Positions 1 through 12,962 of a stretch of 64,000 nucleotides of DNA are shown one piece after another. Both the position numbers and the translations under genes were made by a program. Numbering within the stretch: the stretch's first letter is position 1; every line of letters begins with the position of its first letter. Origin of the DNA: Stenocarpella maydis (taxonomy: Eukaryota; Ascomycota; Sordariomycetes; Diaporthales; Diaporthaceae). The notes under the pieces are model-generated. The model searched no databases and was not told the origin of the DNA. It saw only the letters and a list, made by a program, of their open reading frames with translations. The stretch is taken from positions 62,001 through 126,000 of the forward strand of contig NQMI01000082.1 of NCBI GenBank assembly GCA_002270565.1. Reading direction: 5' to 3'.

Positions 1-2545
1 GATCGTCCTCCCGTACCTCTCGGCTACCTTGCCCGCGGCCTCAACCATCTTGCCCGTCCGGTCCCGCATGAGCTCCACCATCTCCAGCGCGCGCATGCCG
101 CGCTCCTCTCCCTCGCGGCACTCGATCGCCAGCAGCTGCAGCAGCGCCTTGTCGATCTCGATCTCGAGCCGGGCCAGCGCCGCGCGCTGCGAGTGGCCGC
201 CCGACGTCGACTCGACCAGGTCCTGCATCTGCGCCGCCTGGATCCCGCGCAGCATGAACTGCTGCTCGAGCCTGCGGGACTCGGAGGACTCCTCATCGTC
301 CACCTTGGACGCGTCGTCGTCCTCCTCCCCGTCCATATCCTCGTCGACGTCGCCGGATCTCGTCCTGCTCTTGGGCGGTGCCGAGGTGAGCGGTACAGAG
401 AAGTCGAACTCGGAGAGAAGGGGCCGCGGGAAATAGGGGTACTGGTCCCCGCCCTTGAGGATGATGCAGTGAAACTTATTGTCCGCCACCGCGATGGGAA
501 AGTAGCTCTCGTTCTTGCGGCCCGAGGCCAGGCGGGGCAGGAGCTTGGTGTCCAGCAGGGGGATCCAGGATGCTCGTGAAGGCTGGCGCCAGTGCAAAAG
601 CGTCAGGAGAGTGCCAGTGGAGTCGTAGATGCATGGGTCCTTTGAGTATTGTCAGCAATTCTGTGCACTCTGGGACTGGCAATCAACATGAACTTACGCC
701 ATTGTCGGAGAAGAAGACGCTCTTGACGGTGGCGCCCTCTGGGAGAGCTACCGTGTCTTCATTCTGGCAGATCTCATCCCGCTTGATGTTCTCGATCGAG
801 TAGAGGAGCCTCGTCCTCCCATCAGCAGCGCAAGGTCCGTTCCCTATCGTCAGGACATAGTCCCGCCAGCTGGCGCAAGTCACCATCGGGGTGCTCTTGG
901 GTCGGTAGACGCGGTAGGGGATTCCGAATAACGTGTAGACCCGCACGTAATTTGCGGACGTTGTCACTGTTATGAAAGAATCACCCAAGGACATGGCCAA
1001 CACGGCCTCTCCCTTTGGAAGCTCTGTCCTCCAGTCATTACGCTGCGTCCATGTTTCATGCGGACGGTAGAAGATCGATGCTGGTGCATCGTCCTTTGGA
1101 GGGCATGCAAACAGTGTTCCGTGCTCACTGAGGCAGGCCTTGTCGTACAGGAATGTATCTGTAAAGTGAAAATCGCGGTGAAATTCATGATCATAGAACT
1201 CCACTGTGACTGTGTGGTGCGTGTCCTGGTCGACAGTCCAGACAAACCCGATTAAGTTCAGACACAGGTACTTTCGGTTCCCACGCCATGGAGTCGCGCC
1301 TGGTTGGAACGGCTCGTGGAACCGCGGCTGTAAGACATTGGGTCGCTTATTTGGATAATCCCCGAAGATGTCATCGTCGTCAGCCGGTCTCTTACGCCCA
1401 AGAGTATATCCAGCGCCGTCGTCATCAACGACAAAGTTGTCATCGTCTTCTCCGAAACCATCGTCAAGCAACGAGTCAAGATCGTCCGTCAACTCTGTCC
1501 GGGCGTCGTCCGCACGAGTCTTCTTGCCGTTCACCTGCGGCCGTCTGCCTTTGGCCACCGCCTCGTGCCGGGGGTCGTGAATGAAAGGCGCTGGCTGCCT
1601 CGAGAGCTTCAGGAGGATGGAGAATTGGTTTGAGATGAAATTAGGACATATGTACACCTCGCCGTCGGAGGTGGTCAGGGATAGCAGGTTATTTGTTGGA
1701 TGCCATGCAATGTCTATGACATTGGGGTACTCGTATCTCCCGATGACGGTCTGGTCCTTTGTCTGCCAGACGAGTACCTTTTTGTCCTTGGCTGCGGTCG
1801 CGAGCATTGCTCCGTTTGGTGACCAGGCAATGGCGGTAATGTCACCTTCGTGGCCGTTTCTGAAAGATCGCTGGTTCTCCCAGTCGTCCTTGGAGATGAC
1901 CTGGATGTCTCGGATTGGCGTCGGAACTGCAAATGCCCTCCCATCCGGGTGCCAGGCGACGGCGGACGAGGCGTCCTCATTTGTCTCCAAGGACCCGATG
2001 GCCCCGTCGACCTTCCTTATCAGCTCGGGCTCTTCTGCGGTCATTGAGTAGGCATAGACAACGCCGTCGGTAGACGAGAGTGTGAGTATGCTCCCCTTTG
2101 GGTCAAAGGAAACATGCTTGGTCGGCTTCCCGTGCTCCTTGAGGTGGAAGACGGTGGAGTTGTCGGCCGTTCCGACGACCTTGACGGTGAGCTCGTCGCT
2201 GGCCACTGCGCACAGCTTCCCATCCGGAGAGAGGGCGACATCACGCACAGGGAGAGTGCACCGCGTCAGGAACCGTTCGAATGTGTTTGTCTCGAGCGAG
2301 TACAGGCTCGCGGTGCCGTCCTCGGAACCGACGACGAAAAATTTGTCACTGGCGGCGACGCTGACATTCTGCTCCTGACACTCGTCGATGTTGGTCGGCT
2401 CTCCATCGAAGCCAGTCTTGTAGATGCGGATTGTGTTGTTGGACCCGACGGTGACCAACTTTGATCCATCTGGCGTATATGCACAACGAGTTGTGCCTTG
2501 TGTGTGAGCTGGCCGAGGCCGAGCACGTGGCGCAGCAGAGGCCAT
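1..2545 (-). CDS. mcl1: DNA polymerase alpha accessory factor Mcl1/Ctf4 (SepB), 3' end cut by window edge
   Basis: Replisome adaptor that links the CMG helicase to DNA polymerase alpha and supports sister-chromatid cohesion; nuclear. Two exons are visible: 698-2545 and 1-639, with a 58-bp intron (640-697, GTAAGT..AAAG) joining ...FFSDNG to DPCIYDS. The first ~330 residues are WD40 repeats (e.g. CAYTPDGSKLVTVGSNNTIRIY, AIAWSPNGAMLATAAKDKKVLVW). An acidic linker (DDLDSLLDDGFGEDDD) follows, then the SepB domain typical of Mcl1/Ctf4 (TPWRGNRKYLCLNLIGFVWT). The start at 2545 was chosen because the family begins just before the RPRPAHTQGTTR block; the frame is open upstream to 2689. About 829 residues lie in the window and the C terminus continues past position 1. 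It shares a 574-bp divergent promoter with the WD40 gene at 3120. Family assignment is confident. Confidence 0.93.
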
Positions 2546-3119
2546 GACCAGAACAATTCGATCAACCAAGACCCGCGCCTTTGTCGGATCACAGCGATGT
2601 GGTGAGCGACGGATCCTGGAAACATTTAGAGAGTTCGTAAAGTCGAAGTCTCGAACGCGTCTTGACAGACGCGTCGTGGGGGACCCCAATTAAGGTTGTG
2701 TCGACAGGGGTGTCATGCCGCATAGCAGGGGTCTATCAGGTATCCCGGGTAGCCTAACTTAGTATCTAGGTAGATACCTACCCCCTAGGTAGGCCTTCTA
2801 CGTAGTACCTAGGTACGGATACTTACTGCCCACCTCTGTTTACTCCAGTACGTCTCTTGCCCTGGTTTTCGGCTTGTTCTTTTGTGCAGCACCACACCAT
2901 CAGCTTGGCCCTCTCTCCTCGTTTTGGCGTGTCATTTGTCATCAGTAACTGGATCCGCCCTGGCCACTGCAGTGGCACAAAAAAGCCATCGTATTGCTTT
3001 CACCAACCTTTCCATCCCAACCAGATCCAGAGAATAATACATATTACCAAGTACAAGCAGCATCCCTCCCCTCACATTGGATCGCGCTCACAGTAGCAGC
3101 GTAAACCGGTAACACAAAG
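2546..3119. promoter_or_regulatory. Divergent intergenic region between mcl1 and the WD40 gene
   Basis: This 574-bp spacer lies between two outward-facing start codons, so it must hold both promoters. Its mcl1-proximal half is dense in CTAGGTA/TACCTA-type words and contains the perfect 12-bp palindrome GTACCTAGGTAC (2805-2816). The WD40-proximal half is C/T-rich and leader-like. No TATA box is assigned. Confidence 0.5.
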
Positions 3120-4401
3120 ATGAACTCATCGGATCCGAGGCACTTCTTTGAGTCAGAGTGAGTAGAACCGCAGGGGCAGGGCCAGTCTGTTGGCTAGAAC
3201 CACGCCAAAGTGGAAAAGAAGAAACGCTGATCCGAACAACAGTGCCCAACAGAGCCAGCGAGAAAGGCGGGAGGCCAAGTCGAGCAACAAGTTCGGCAGA
3301 CCTGTTGTTCTCAAATCAAAAATCGCGGCTGCCTGTTTGAATCCGCTCTCTCCCTCCAACAGCGTCTTCGTTGCTGAGTCGGCAGGCTGTGTGAGAGCTA
3401 TCAACGTCGATGATCAAGACGCCAAACCCGCCGCCTACCGCGGCCCAGCCGCACCAATCACTTGCGTCACCGTGGGCGGCCCCCAGCAGAAGACCCTGCT
3501 TGCCGGCTCCTGGGACACGAACGTGTGGTCTTGGGACATTGACACGCGCCAGCCTGGGCGCAAATTCGTGGGGCATTCCGACTTCGTCAAGGCTGTGACG
3601 TGCTCCAAGATTGGTGGGAAGGATGTGCTCATCAGCGGTGGTGCCGACAAGAAGATAATGGTATGGGACATGGCCACGGGAACCCGTCTGCACGTCCTGC
3701 AGGACTCGGTGACGGCCATGCTCACCGTGCAGTCCCTCGCCGTGGATCCTATATCGAGCTCCGGGGACGAGGCTGTCATCATCAGCGCAGGCAGCGACCC
3801 ATTTGTGCGGAGGTGGAAAGTCCGGCTGGACGGGTGGGAGCAGCTCGCGGATGCAGAGCCCGGGGCTCCAAACGTCGAGCGGAGGTCAATCAAGGTGCAC
3901 GAGACTGGTGTTTACAAAGTGCTCTTCGACTTCTCAGGCGATGAGGCAGATCTGTGGACGGCAAGCGCAGATGGCTCCTCCAAGTGTTTATCACGCGGCA
4001 AGGGCTTTAATGAAGAAGACAGCTTCGAACATGGCGACCACGTCCGCGCTGTAGCTGTCACAGACCAATGGGTCATCACCGCGGGCAGGGACGAAGACCT
4101 CAAGATTTGGGACAGGGCATCTGGGAAGCTTTATTGCTCCCTGGAGGGCCACTACGATGAGGTGACGGATCTTGTGCTTCTTGATAGCAGTCATGGACAG
4201 GAGAAGAGACTGGCCAGTGTCAGCATCGATGGTACTGTCCGCACTTGGCTGCTTGACAAGGCCAGCATCGATTCTGCTGTGCATGAACAGCGTACGGCCG
4301 GCACGAACGGAGCTGGAGACGAGGGGCGGAAGGAAGAGCCGGAGAAACTGCTCACCGCGGAAGAAGAAGCGGAGCTAGCAGAGCTCTTGGACGATGATTA
4401 G
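3120..4401 (+). CDS. WD40-repeat protein of unknown role
   Basis: The model has two exons, 3120-3157 and 3198-4401, giving about 413 residues. The first exon encodes MNSSDPRHFFES plus two bases of the next codon, and the frame hits a stop immediately unless the GTGAGT at 3158 is used as a donor. The acceptor is uncertain. CTAG at 3197 gives a 40-bp intron, short for fungi; an AAAAG at 3218 keeps frame with a 61-bp intron and removes seven residues. At least six WD40 blades are visible (e.g. TLLAGSWDTNVWSWDID, VLISGGADKKIMVWDMA, WVITAGRDEDLKIWDRA, RLASVSIDGTVRTW). The C terminus is acidic (EEEAELAELLDDD). The N-terminal basic stretch TTPKWKRRN could be a nuclear signal. I do not recognise a specific orthologue. 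Confidence 0.85.
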
Positions 4402-6839
4402 ATATCAGCCACATCGGACGTCTTGTCAGCGGGATCACCACGGCCTCTTCGCAATTGTTTTGCTGTGGATTGGAATGTATACCCGACGATGTGATCCCCA
4501 CAACGAAGCGCAAAACCGTTGTTGACTTGGTCAAGACCCTGCAACAAGGCGACTTGTCACCCGCTTTAGGGCAAGCCATCACATGTCGGTTCCGATCGTG
4601 AGCATTCGTCGCAAATCGAAAAGGATCCATAGCACTCAAGTCCACACCACACTACTCGACGTCTCCAGGTCTGTGGAGCGATTACGCAACGGCTACTCGC
4701 ATGCAACGGAGATGATCCCAGTAAGCCCTCCAGTTGGTTGACACCGGCTCCCGTCCGGTACATGTTGGATCAGACTGGTCTCGTCATCTTGATGTGACAA
4801 AATCCAGGAAGACAATAGCCACCCTATCACTTACGTGCACAATAGACCCGACTGGGCACCCCGTGGGACCGGACGTATTACTGTGTCGATGAGTGCGCAG
4901 ACTTATACCACGGACCCTGAACGGCAGACTTCAGCCAGCGCAAGACGGACGAATGTCTCACAGGTACAGGACAGCAACCCGTGAGCAATGCAGTAGAGCG
5001 CATGGGTTCAGATCCCCGCACATGCATCCTTCCCTGGACCACACAAACACGAGGAATAAATAAATGACGGGAGAGAAATGAGGCCTGCGCATCTGCACCA
5101 GAGGAGGAGGGCGGCACACTCCACCAAGCGAGCTGTCTGACGTGGGGATAATCAATCTACGACCTGGAACTCCCGTGCGGGCATGTGGGAGATCCCCAGG
5201 CAGATCCTCGCAGCCTCTTCTGAGTGCCTCTCAGCTCGCAAACTCATGACTGTTTGAAACAACGCTTGCAGTACACTCGTTACGCGCCAATGCAGTGTAA
5301 GACGCGCGCCCACGAGTGAGGCGACGGCGAAACCTGATCGAACCAGTCTACTGTGCCAGAACGTGAATGCACACACAGCCCTTCGGGTCAAGATACCCTG
5401 CCATTGGCCGACGGTAATTACGGCTCGCCACTCATCAGACATGATAGATCTAGTATTTCATCTCTCCGTGTAACACCTGAGCTGCAACTTCTCTCTCACC
5501 TGACGCTTCACCTCCGCGCTCCTGGTGGCCAGCCGTTCTCCTCGTCGACATGGTATTGCCACTGACCGACAGATGCATGTCCTTTACATCATGTAACATT
5601 TGTCGCACCGACGGCATCAGATATGCGATATCCAGGAGGTATCCATGCTATTCAGGAAGCGGATCTGACAGGGAATGCCTTCCCGGAGGCTGTCATGCCA
5701 CGTGCGGGTATCCCAACAGGATGCTGGGAGGTTATCGCAGGGAGGGGGAGAAGCGCAGGGAAGATATCCAATAGCAACGGACTAACTGGCAGCTGGGTAG
5801 ACTATCGACGATCACGCATCCGACGCTTGCGTGGGAGTGGCTAGAACATCGCGGGAAGGGGGCTGTGGCACAAACCAGCGAGCTAATGTCGTGCGTCGTG
5901 AATGCTGCGGCTGCCGTTGGCCACTGGAGCGCAAATCATCCCAGCGACACTAGCAGCGCTGCGGTTTATGAACCAGTTCCCAGCAGATGTTCGTCGGAAT
6001 ACTGGTGGTACCTTGCTAGACGCCTCCTGCCAGGGTCGAATCTCGGACCACCCAGCGCCAGTGCATCTTGCGTCTTTTAGATCGATCCGACCGACGCGGA
6101 TGACCTCTCCCAACCCCAGCGCTCGGATGTGAGCTGTGACCTGCATGCTACTCTTCCTGTACCTCACGAGCGCTCAGGCTTCGCCTTTGTTTTGTTCATT
6201 GGCTGTGGGCGGCAGCGGCGTCGTCTCCAAGGCATCCAACGAGCTGGACCCGGCCTGGTATGGACCGTTTGCCGTTAAGCTCAAGCCATATAAGACCAAT
6301 ATGGTGGTGGGAAGGGGGGTGCTCTTGTATCATTGCCATGGCCATTTGCACATCTCGTGACGTCGAACGATCGAGGCCACTGCCCATCTTTGTCTCCGCG
6401 AGGCACTTGCTGTGGCTACCCGATCGCCGTCCGGGCTCAAGAGCCAGCCGAAAAAAAGGAATGGGTGTGACGAATAGGTAGGACAGGCGAACTTTCTGTC
6501 TTTCCTCGCGCCTTCTTTTCGTCTTCTCTACTAGCTTGTCCGGCCATCTGTGTTGCTCTCGATTTTCAACGTGGGAGTATGTCGTTTTCCTGAGCATCGA
6601 CTTCGCCCTATGCGCACACGGCTTTCTTCAAGTCGCAGTCACCAATCCCACCTTGTTGAAGTCCAAGTTGCCCGTCCCCGCTCGCCACCCGTGATATCCT
6701 ACTTTGTTACAAGCATAGCACAGAATCTATCAGCTTCTTGCACAGGCCCCAGCCTCCATCGGCATCCGATAACCAACCCACCGCTCACCAAGGAAGGAGA
6801 GACAGACTCAAACTACTGTCAGCCTTGAGAGAAGCCGGC
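4402..6839. other. Intergenic stretch without a recognisable gene
   Basis: These 2.4 kb hold only short open frames with no family-like sequence. The last ~350 bp are C/T-rich and probably form the promoter and leader of the gene starting at 6840. I see no tRNA, transposon end or long repeat. Confidence 0.5.
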
Positions 6840-9800
6840 ATGGAAAGCCCAAATCACCGCCATGGGAACTTGGTAGCTCTCGAAGGGTCGCCTGATACTG
6901 TCTCGACACAGTTGCGGCTGCTGCCAACGTCTTCTCAGGTGCTGGTGCTTCCCAGCCTGCAGAGCTACATGGGAAATGCCAGTGATGGGCTGTTTCATGC
7001 TCGCTCCGTAATCAAGCGAGTACACGATGCCGCTCAGAGAAGGCAGGATGCCGCCTTACGGTTCCTAAACGACTCCAGCCCCGACGAGAAAAGGCTTGTT
7101 TTCCTCAATGGAGGGACTGCAGGTGCCGTATCACACTGCATAAGAGCCATCAGCGAAAACCAGACTTCGGGAGACCTCCACCAGGCAGAATTGGTGTTCA
7201 GAACTATTGCCCTCGAGGGCCTCAGGGGCTTGGATCGTGAAGACAAACAATTGGACGAGGCGACACTGTGGATGCTCGGCAGAGAACAGGCTTCTGGCGA
7301 GTCGGTATTGGACGAGGAGCCCGAAGATCCGATCACCAAGGCAATGAGGGCGGCTGATCTCCTGTACCAAGAGACCGATTCCCTGCAATCCATTGATTGC
7401 TACATCCGAGCCAGACCCCGGAGTCTGAGCCTGCCCATGTATGGGTACTTGGATAATACGGGCGAACCGTCACCCTTCTTTGTCTTCGGACCCTCTCCCC
7501 ACGAAGAGACCAATTCGCACACGGATGCCGGCGCTGAGGGGCCTGGTCACCAGGGCGCGGCAGAGGATGGGTTTGCGGAGCTTTGCACACATACGACCCA
7601 GCCGAATAGCTCCGGAGACACCCTGTCTGTCCCCGACCACACGGCCAGTTGTTCGGGTGAATCGTACAACTACCGCACCACACTGACAAGATCTCCAATA
7701 CAAAGATCGGATGCCTTACTCTCGCCACCTCCGAGCCCTGATGGCGTTGTCTATGGCGAGGCGTGGTTGGTGCAGATGCGGGCGTCGAAGACACATGCGA
7801 CCTTGAGAGAGACTCGGTCACTGGACGATCTCGAATTGGAGCAGACGCGATCCCGTCGTGCTGACTTCGACGTGCCCTCGGCAGCGGATCAGGCAGCAGC
7901 GCTCGTTGAGAAGACGGAAGCCAAAAGTCGGCACTTGTCCATCATCGACAAGCCGGGGCGAGCCCACACCCTCCTTCATATACCTCAGGCTCGGTTTGTC
8001 AAGGCCAATACGACGACGATCCGGAGATATCCCACCTTCGTGAGGCGGGCACCAGACCCTGCGAGAGACTCTTATGTCCACAGAGGGACGGACACAGCAG
8101 ACCTCCAGGAAGACAAGCACGAGCTGGACGAGCCGTTTCAACCCGTGCTGCCAGTCATGGAGGACCTCGTGATCCACCTCACTGAGAAGGAAAATGAGGC
8201 GATTCTTAGCATGGTGGTGCAGCACTTCAAGGCCGGGGCATTTCCAGTCGCACCATTTCCATCTTCACTACAGACTGCGCCGACGGATTCCTGCCCGTCA
8301 ACCCCCAGGACGGAAGATTTGTTTGACCTGGGAGAGATAGACATAGGATTATCACCAGTGATTGAGCACCCAGGAGCCAAAGAAACAGGAGAGTATGATC
8401 CGTTTGTAGCGCGAGGACGCGATGTGCGAGCATCAAGCCTTGCCCTCCAACCCGCGAGCCCTCCTCCGCCAGCGAGTGTGCCACCGGATTCACCTCAGCC
8501 GCCCCTCGCATCCCCAATGTCTCTATCTATGCAAGGGGGGAGGGAGCCCAGGTTCCATGGATTCTCGGCAGTAGGACGACCGAATGCAGTCGCGACACAG
8601 AATGCCCTCCGGCGCGTGTTAGAGCTATACTTCCCTCCGGCTGACAGTGGCTGCTCTCGCCACTTCAACTTCCCGGTGTCCCGCGATATCGGCGGCCTGT
8701 GGCGGCCAGTCTTCGGGAATAAAGAGATGTGCTATGGTGGCCGCGAAGAGAATACGCCGGACATGATTCTGGCCATGGGACGTCAGAACGGTGTAGATAG
8801 GGAGTTCCTGTCCAATCTCACCGGCCAGGTCGAAAAGCTAGGCGCAAAGTCAGGCGGGATGTCTCGAAGCGGCCGGTTGGATCTCAGGTACAGTATTTCT
8901 GAAATTGAAACCCCCCCCAAAAAACCCCCCCCCCCCGAGTTTGTGAGCCTTGTGTGTGCTGATGATGTGTTTACAGATATCTGGTAGCCAACGCAATGCA
9001 GTTCCTTGCTGCCCAGACACTTACTTGCCAGATGCCGAATGACCGCTGCGACAATCCGCACCTGCTGGCCTGTCTCATCCTCCCTCACCTGGAGACTTAC
9101 CTGGCATCCAACTACGGCACACGCTTTCTCCTGCTCGAATACCCAGCCGAGCACCTGGCAACCGTCTTGGCTCTCCAGAGACTGGTTGGCGCGGAGGTCT
9201 TCAAGGTGGCAGGTATTATCGATTCTGAGGCGACTTCTCCTTACCCATCCGACATCTCGTCTCCCGTCTCGAGCAGGCACAGCTCCGACTGCGGCGCGCC
9301 ATCCAGCAATGCAGACGCCAATGGCCTGGACTCTATCGACCTGCCGGGCTCGGATGGGAGAACAAAGACATCATCAGCACAACATAAGAAATGCTCCTTC
9401 TCCGAGGCCAACTACCTCCTCACCAGCTCGGCCACCGAGTCGGAGATCTCGTTCTTCACCACCACGATCCTCAAGGACCTCACCGAGATCGACCCATTCT
9501 ATCTGCCCGAGATGAGCACCGTCCCACCGGGCCGGCCCGGCACAGCCAGGTCTACAAAGAGCTCCGCCGCCAGCGGGGCGGGCCTGCCGGCCCTGGTGAG
9601 CAGGTCCACCCTGCAGGGGCCCAACGGGTCGCCGGCATACGCGCACACCGCAGTCTTCGGCCCGCCCGCTAACCTGCCCGTATCGCCACCCTACACGGCC
9701 GACGGCGACGGCGGGTCCGGCAGGAGCACCCCGCGCGTCGCAACGGCCCCAGGGCCCGCTGCCGCGCCGCACAGCTTCCCCTTCACGCCGCCACCGGCCC

Positions 9801-10081
9801 CGCGGTCTCCCTCGCCAGCCCCATCCGCCGCCAGCTCAAGGTCCCGTGGGCCGGTCGCCGGGCCTGGCGCGCGAGCGCGGTCGCTGGCCCGGCGGAGGAT
9901 GGGCAGGTTGCGCAGTGAAGGAGGTCCTGACGATGGGGCTAGCATGTACGCCGTTAGCGTTGTGGGGGATGGCGAGTTCTATGATGACGAGGAGAAGCGC
10001 CTAATGCCGCTGTACATGCGGCAGGGTGAGGTGAGAAAGGGCAACAGCCGCAAGGCGCTGAAGTGGCTGGGTTTGACGTGA
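6840..10081 (+). CDS. Large disordered conserved fungal protein (mucin-like)
   Basis: Two exons, 6840-8887 and 8977-10081, separated by an 89-bp intron (GTACAG..TTTACAG) that joins SGRLDLR to YLVANAMQFL; total about 1050 residues. The start at 6840 (MESPNHRHGNLVALEG) is preferred over an in-frame ATG at 6738 because conserved-looking sequence (LRLLPTSSQVLVLPSLQSYMG) begins shortly after it. The middle is low-complexity and rich in Ser, Pro and acidic residues. A folded-looking block around the splice junction (MQFLAAQTLTCQMPNDRCDN, then HLETYLASNYGTRFLLLEYP) may be the functional core. The last ~250 residues are Pro/Ser/Ala-rich with a basic end (RSLARRRMGRLRSEGG). Similar fungal proteins are, to my memory, sometimes labelled gastric mucin-like. 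Function unknown. The intron carries a C8-A6-C12 tract at 8913-8937. Confidence 0.8.
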
Positions 10082-12962
10082 GCTGGGACATCAATGTCCC
10101 TTCGCATTTGACGACAATTTGCATTTTTGAACTCGATCTTTGCCGCCATGTTAGCCCTACCCAGGGGGCAGGACGGATGGGATGCATCTTCACTGAGGGG
10201 TGAGCCACTGGCCCAGTCATGTATAAATATCGTTAGCGGTGTCTTCTGTCGGTTTACTATAATTATGGGGGATACTGGCAATGACCAGGTAAATAGCGAG
10301 CGGGTGGCAGAGGTGGCTGGTACAAGTGGCGCGTGGAGCGCAAGTGATACCTGCATGCCTTTGGCCTGCCTTAATAAAAGCATCCAAAGCTGCCGGATAT
10401 GAACAAATAGTGACACACTCGCCGTGGAGACAATAAACATGCCATCTCAGCCACCGGCCGACGATGACCTCAAGCAACTCCCCGAATAAAAGTTGCCGTA
10501 CCAGTCGTCGCGCAGAAGAGGCTGCTGCGCCGTGCCATCACCCTGCGCCATCGCCCTTGTCACCATCCGGCAGCCGGCAATCTCTGCGTGCTGCTCGAGG
10601 CGGGCAACCCCAGGCGAGGAGAGGACGTCGCGGAACGGGAGGTCCGGGAACGTGCTTTGCACCGCCCGTGCCAGGAGGCTAGCCGCGCCAGTTCCTGTCA
10701 CACCAAGCGATACGGCAAAGTCCACCGTGACGGAGAAGTTCGCGCCCAGTCTCCAAACTTCCCTGACGCACCAGGGGCAAATACGAATGTCCTCACCTTG
10801 ACTGACCCAGGCTGGAGGCTCGGTGACAAGGACCATAGCACGTACGCTTGTGTCGGAACTACTGTCTCATGATGCGTTTCCGTTGGGTATGGTATGCGAG
10901 ATAATGCCAGGTTTGGTGCGAGTCTAAAATGTGGTGCTTGTCAGCGGTTCAACCTTGAGGACTGAGCCAGCTGCAGTGTTTTCCGACACGGTGTGGAACG
11001 AGTCCTCCGCAATTAATCTGAAAGCAGATTTGAGCGCTCGTACTTGAGTGCGGCCTTGATACTGGTCGTTAAGCCGGTTGGTAAGTTGGCCTTTGTGATT
11101 TGCTTAGGGCTTAACTTGAGGCTTGAGTTGGATGTATTGTCTGTGGTTGAAGAAGAACCTGCCCGGTTGTCAACAACATGTAGGACACGAGTACCGTGCA
11201 CGAAATGTATCTCAGCTGGAAGGCTATCGCCTTCCGAAATACCCGAGTGGTCAAGAAGGAAAATCATGTTCTGCAGCCCCCCGGGGGGGGGAGGGTGTAG
11301 ATACCTGCTCGGATTTTGGTGGTTGCTTTTCCCTTGAAGCAAAATAGCCGTAATCCTCGGCATACTTCAGCAATAGCTTCTCGGTTGTCTCCTGGGTACT
11401 CTGGACACTGGCGTTCAACCATGACCACAGTGAAGCTGTGACATTGTGCCTCTCCCAATGTGATCATGCTGGGATTCTACAGCTTAGGGCTTTCCTCCAA
11501 GCAGAGGCCTCGGCGATAGGACACTTAAAGTGAGAAAATGTTCCGCAGTCCTTGAACGGTTGGGCTTAGACCCATTAGCATTTTAAGGTGCGACCATCTC
11601 CACTTCTTGCTGGCGTTATCAAAGAGAAGCGGGCGGCGCCAAATGACTCCTACCCCGAGCCACACATAATCCAGGGAGGCATTTGTAGACGTGCTGTATT
11701 TCTATGCCTTGATTTCACAAGGAGAACGTGGCAAATAACAATGCTCCAGAGCAACATCCTATGCTATCACTTGACGAACAAGCGGAAATCGCCATCCATA
11801 AATTCCAAGTAGCTGCGGATGCAGTTGGCAAGCAGGCATGTTATGAGAGCCATGGTGTCCAAGACCGGCGGCACAGCCTAATCCAAGGAGGCGTCAGATT
11901 GGTATGAATAGTGAATTATAAGGGGGTCACCAGGACGTGCCGTTGCGTCTGTCCTTTCATGATGTGGGTTTCGACAAGATAACTCACTTGTTCTTCCAAG
12001 AGAGCAAGTCCCCCTGCGAGACAGCCGGCTTCAAGGAGAAGGCTCAGGATTCTGCAAACGTTCATAAGAGGATGAAACATACGCTGTCGTAAATGGATGA
12101 GAATTCGTGACGGCCGTTCCTGGCGAATTGAGATTCTTTGTAGACTGTTGTAGAACCGATCAGTCGAGGTGTTTGGTGCTGAAGATCCATGTGGAACTGC
12201 CCATCCATCCCTTCTTCCACTCCTTTCCAAGACGCCAACAGCTCGGCTGCCTCAAAGAACATTTGGAAACATGCCGACGACACCATTGCTCATGACAAAC
12301 CGCTGCTTCCAGAATCCAAACGAAAATCCAGCGGGATTGTGGCGAAATGGCTAAGTGTCGGATTCCAGTCCCGCTGGTCGACTCGGGCCAACCTCGTGAT
12401 ATTTTTGCTCGTCTTTCGTCTGCCTGTTCTGTCGGCGCCGGCAACCATCGCACAAGCCGAGCTGCTCTGCTGCTCGATGTGGTAGAGGCTGTGTACGACA
12501 TGCGTATAGCATGCTAAAGGGTTTTGGAGCCTCCGTCTCCACCCTTCATCCTCAAGCGAGAGCGCCTAGCTGGTCGTCAGAGAGCTGTGTTCATTTTTGT
12601 CGTGATTTTCAGGCTCGACCTCGATGGCATGCAGAGCCTTTGTGCTACCGCACCGAAGCTTCCGCCGTCCTCGTGACCTTGAACAAAGGGCTGTTGTACG
12701 GAGCAGCAAGCCGGACCGGCGCTCCTGGCAGCCTTGCCCAAGGGCTCCCGCCCATGCTTTACCAGTCCCAGCTGCATTCGGCCTCGATTTCATCCCGAAA
12801 CAGCTGTCAGGACATATGAACAGTTATGTCGTTTCCACCACGTGCCCAGGAAAGTCGGTCGGGACAGCTTGAGACTGGGCTGTAGCTCTTGTTGGCAACG
12901 CTGCAGGCTTCGAAAGCACCGCAACCCATGTCTCCAGTGGTGTGCCCCTTTCAGTCGGCACC
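10082..12962. other. Gene-poor stretch
   Basis: About 2.9 kb with no convincing gene apart from one doubtful frame on the minus strand (10447-10836, listed separately). It contains a C/G homopolymer junction at 11277-11291 (CCCCCC followed by G9) and a 7-bp perfect stem AGCGGGA/TCCCGCT near 12342-12387 that is too short to be a tRNA. Many short frames in all phases suggest old non-coding or decayed sequence. Confidence 0.45.
10447..10836 (-). CDS. Hypothetical 129-residue frame, possible lone exon or relic
   Basis: The translation has protein-like stretches (SVTVDFAVSLGVTGTGAASL, LARAVQSTFPDLPFRDVL, RMVTRAMAQGDGTAQQPLL) with balanced composition, unlike the neighbouring shadow frames. I cannot place it in a family. 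No clear splice partner was found on either side, so it may be a fragment of a decayed gene. It sits in an otherwise gene-poor stretch. Confidence 0.3.
   Translation of the reverse strand: MVLVTEPPAWVSQGEDIRICPWCVREVWRLGANFSVTVDFAVSLGVTGTGAASLLARAVQSTFPDLPFRDVLSSPGVARLEQHAEIAGCRMVTRAMAQGDGTAQQPLLRDDWYGNFYSGSCLRSSSAGG

Noticed and set aside
4981..5035. tRNA-like words (TAGAGC, GGTTCAGATCC)
   Set aside because: The B-box has a mismatch at a key position and no acceptor stem or anticodon arm can be folded around it.
12342..12388. tRNA-like stretch with a 7-bp stem AGCGGGA/TCCCGCT and TGGCGAAATGGCTAAG
   Set aside because: Only about 46 nt lie between and including the stem arms, too short for a tRNA, and no anticodon arm is present.
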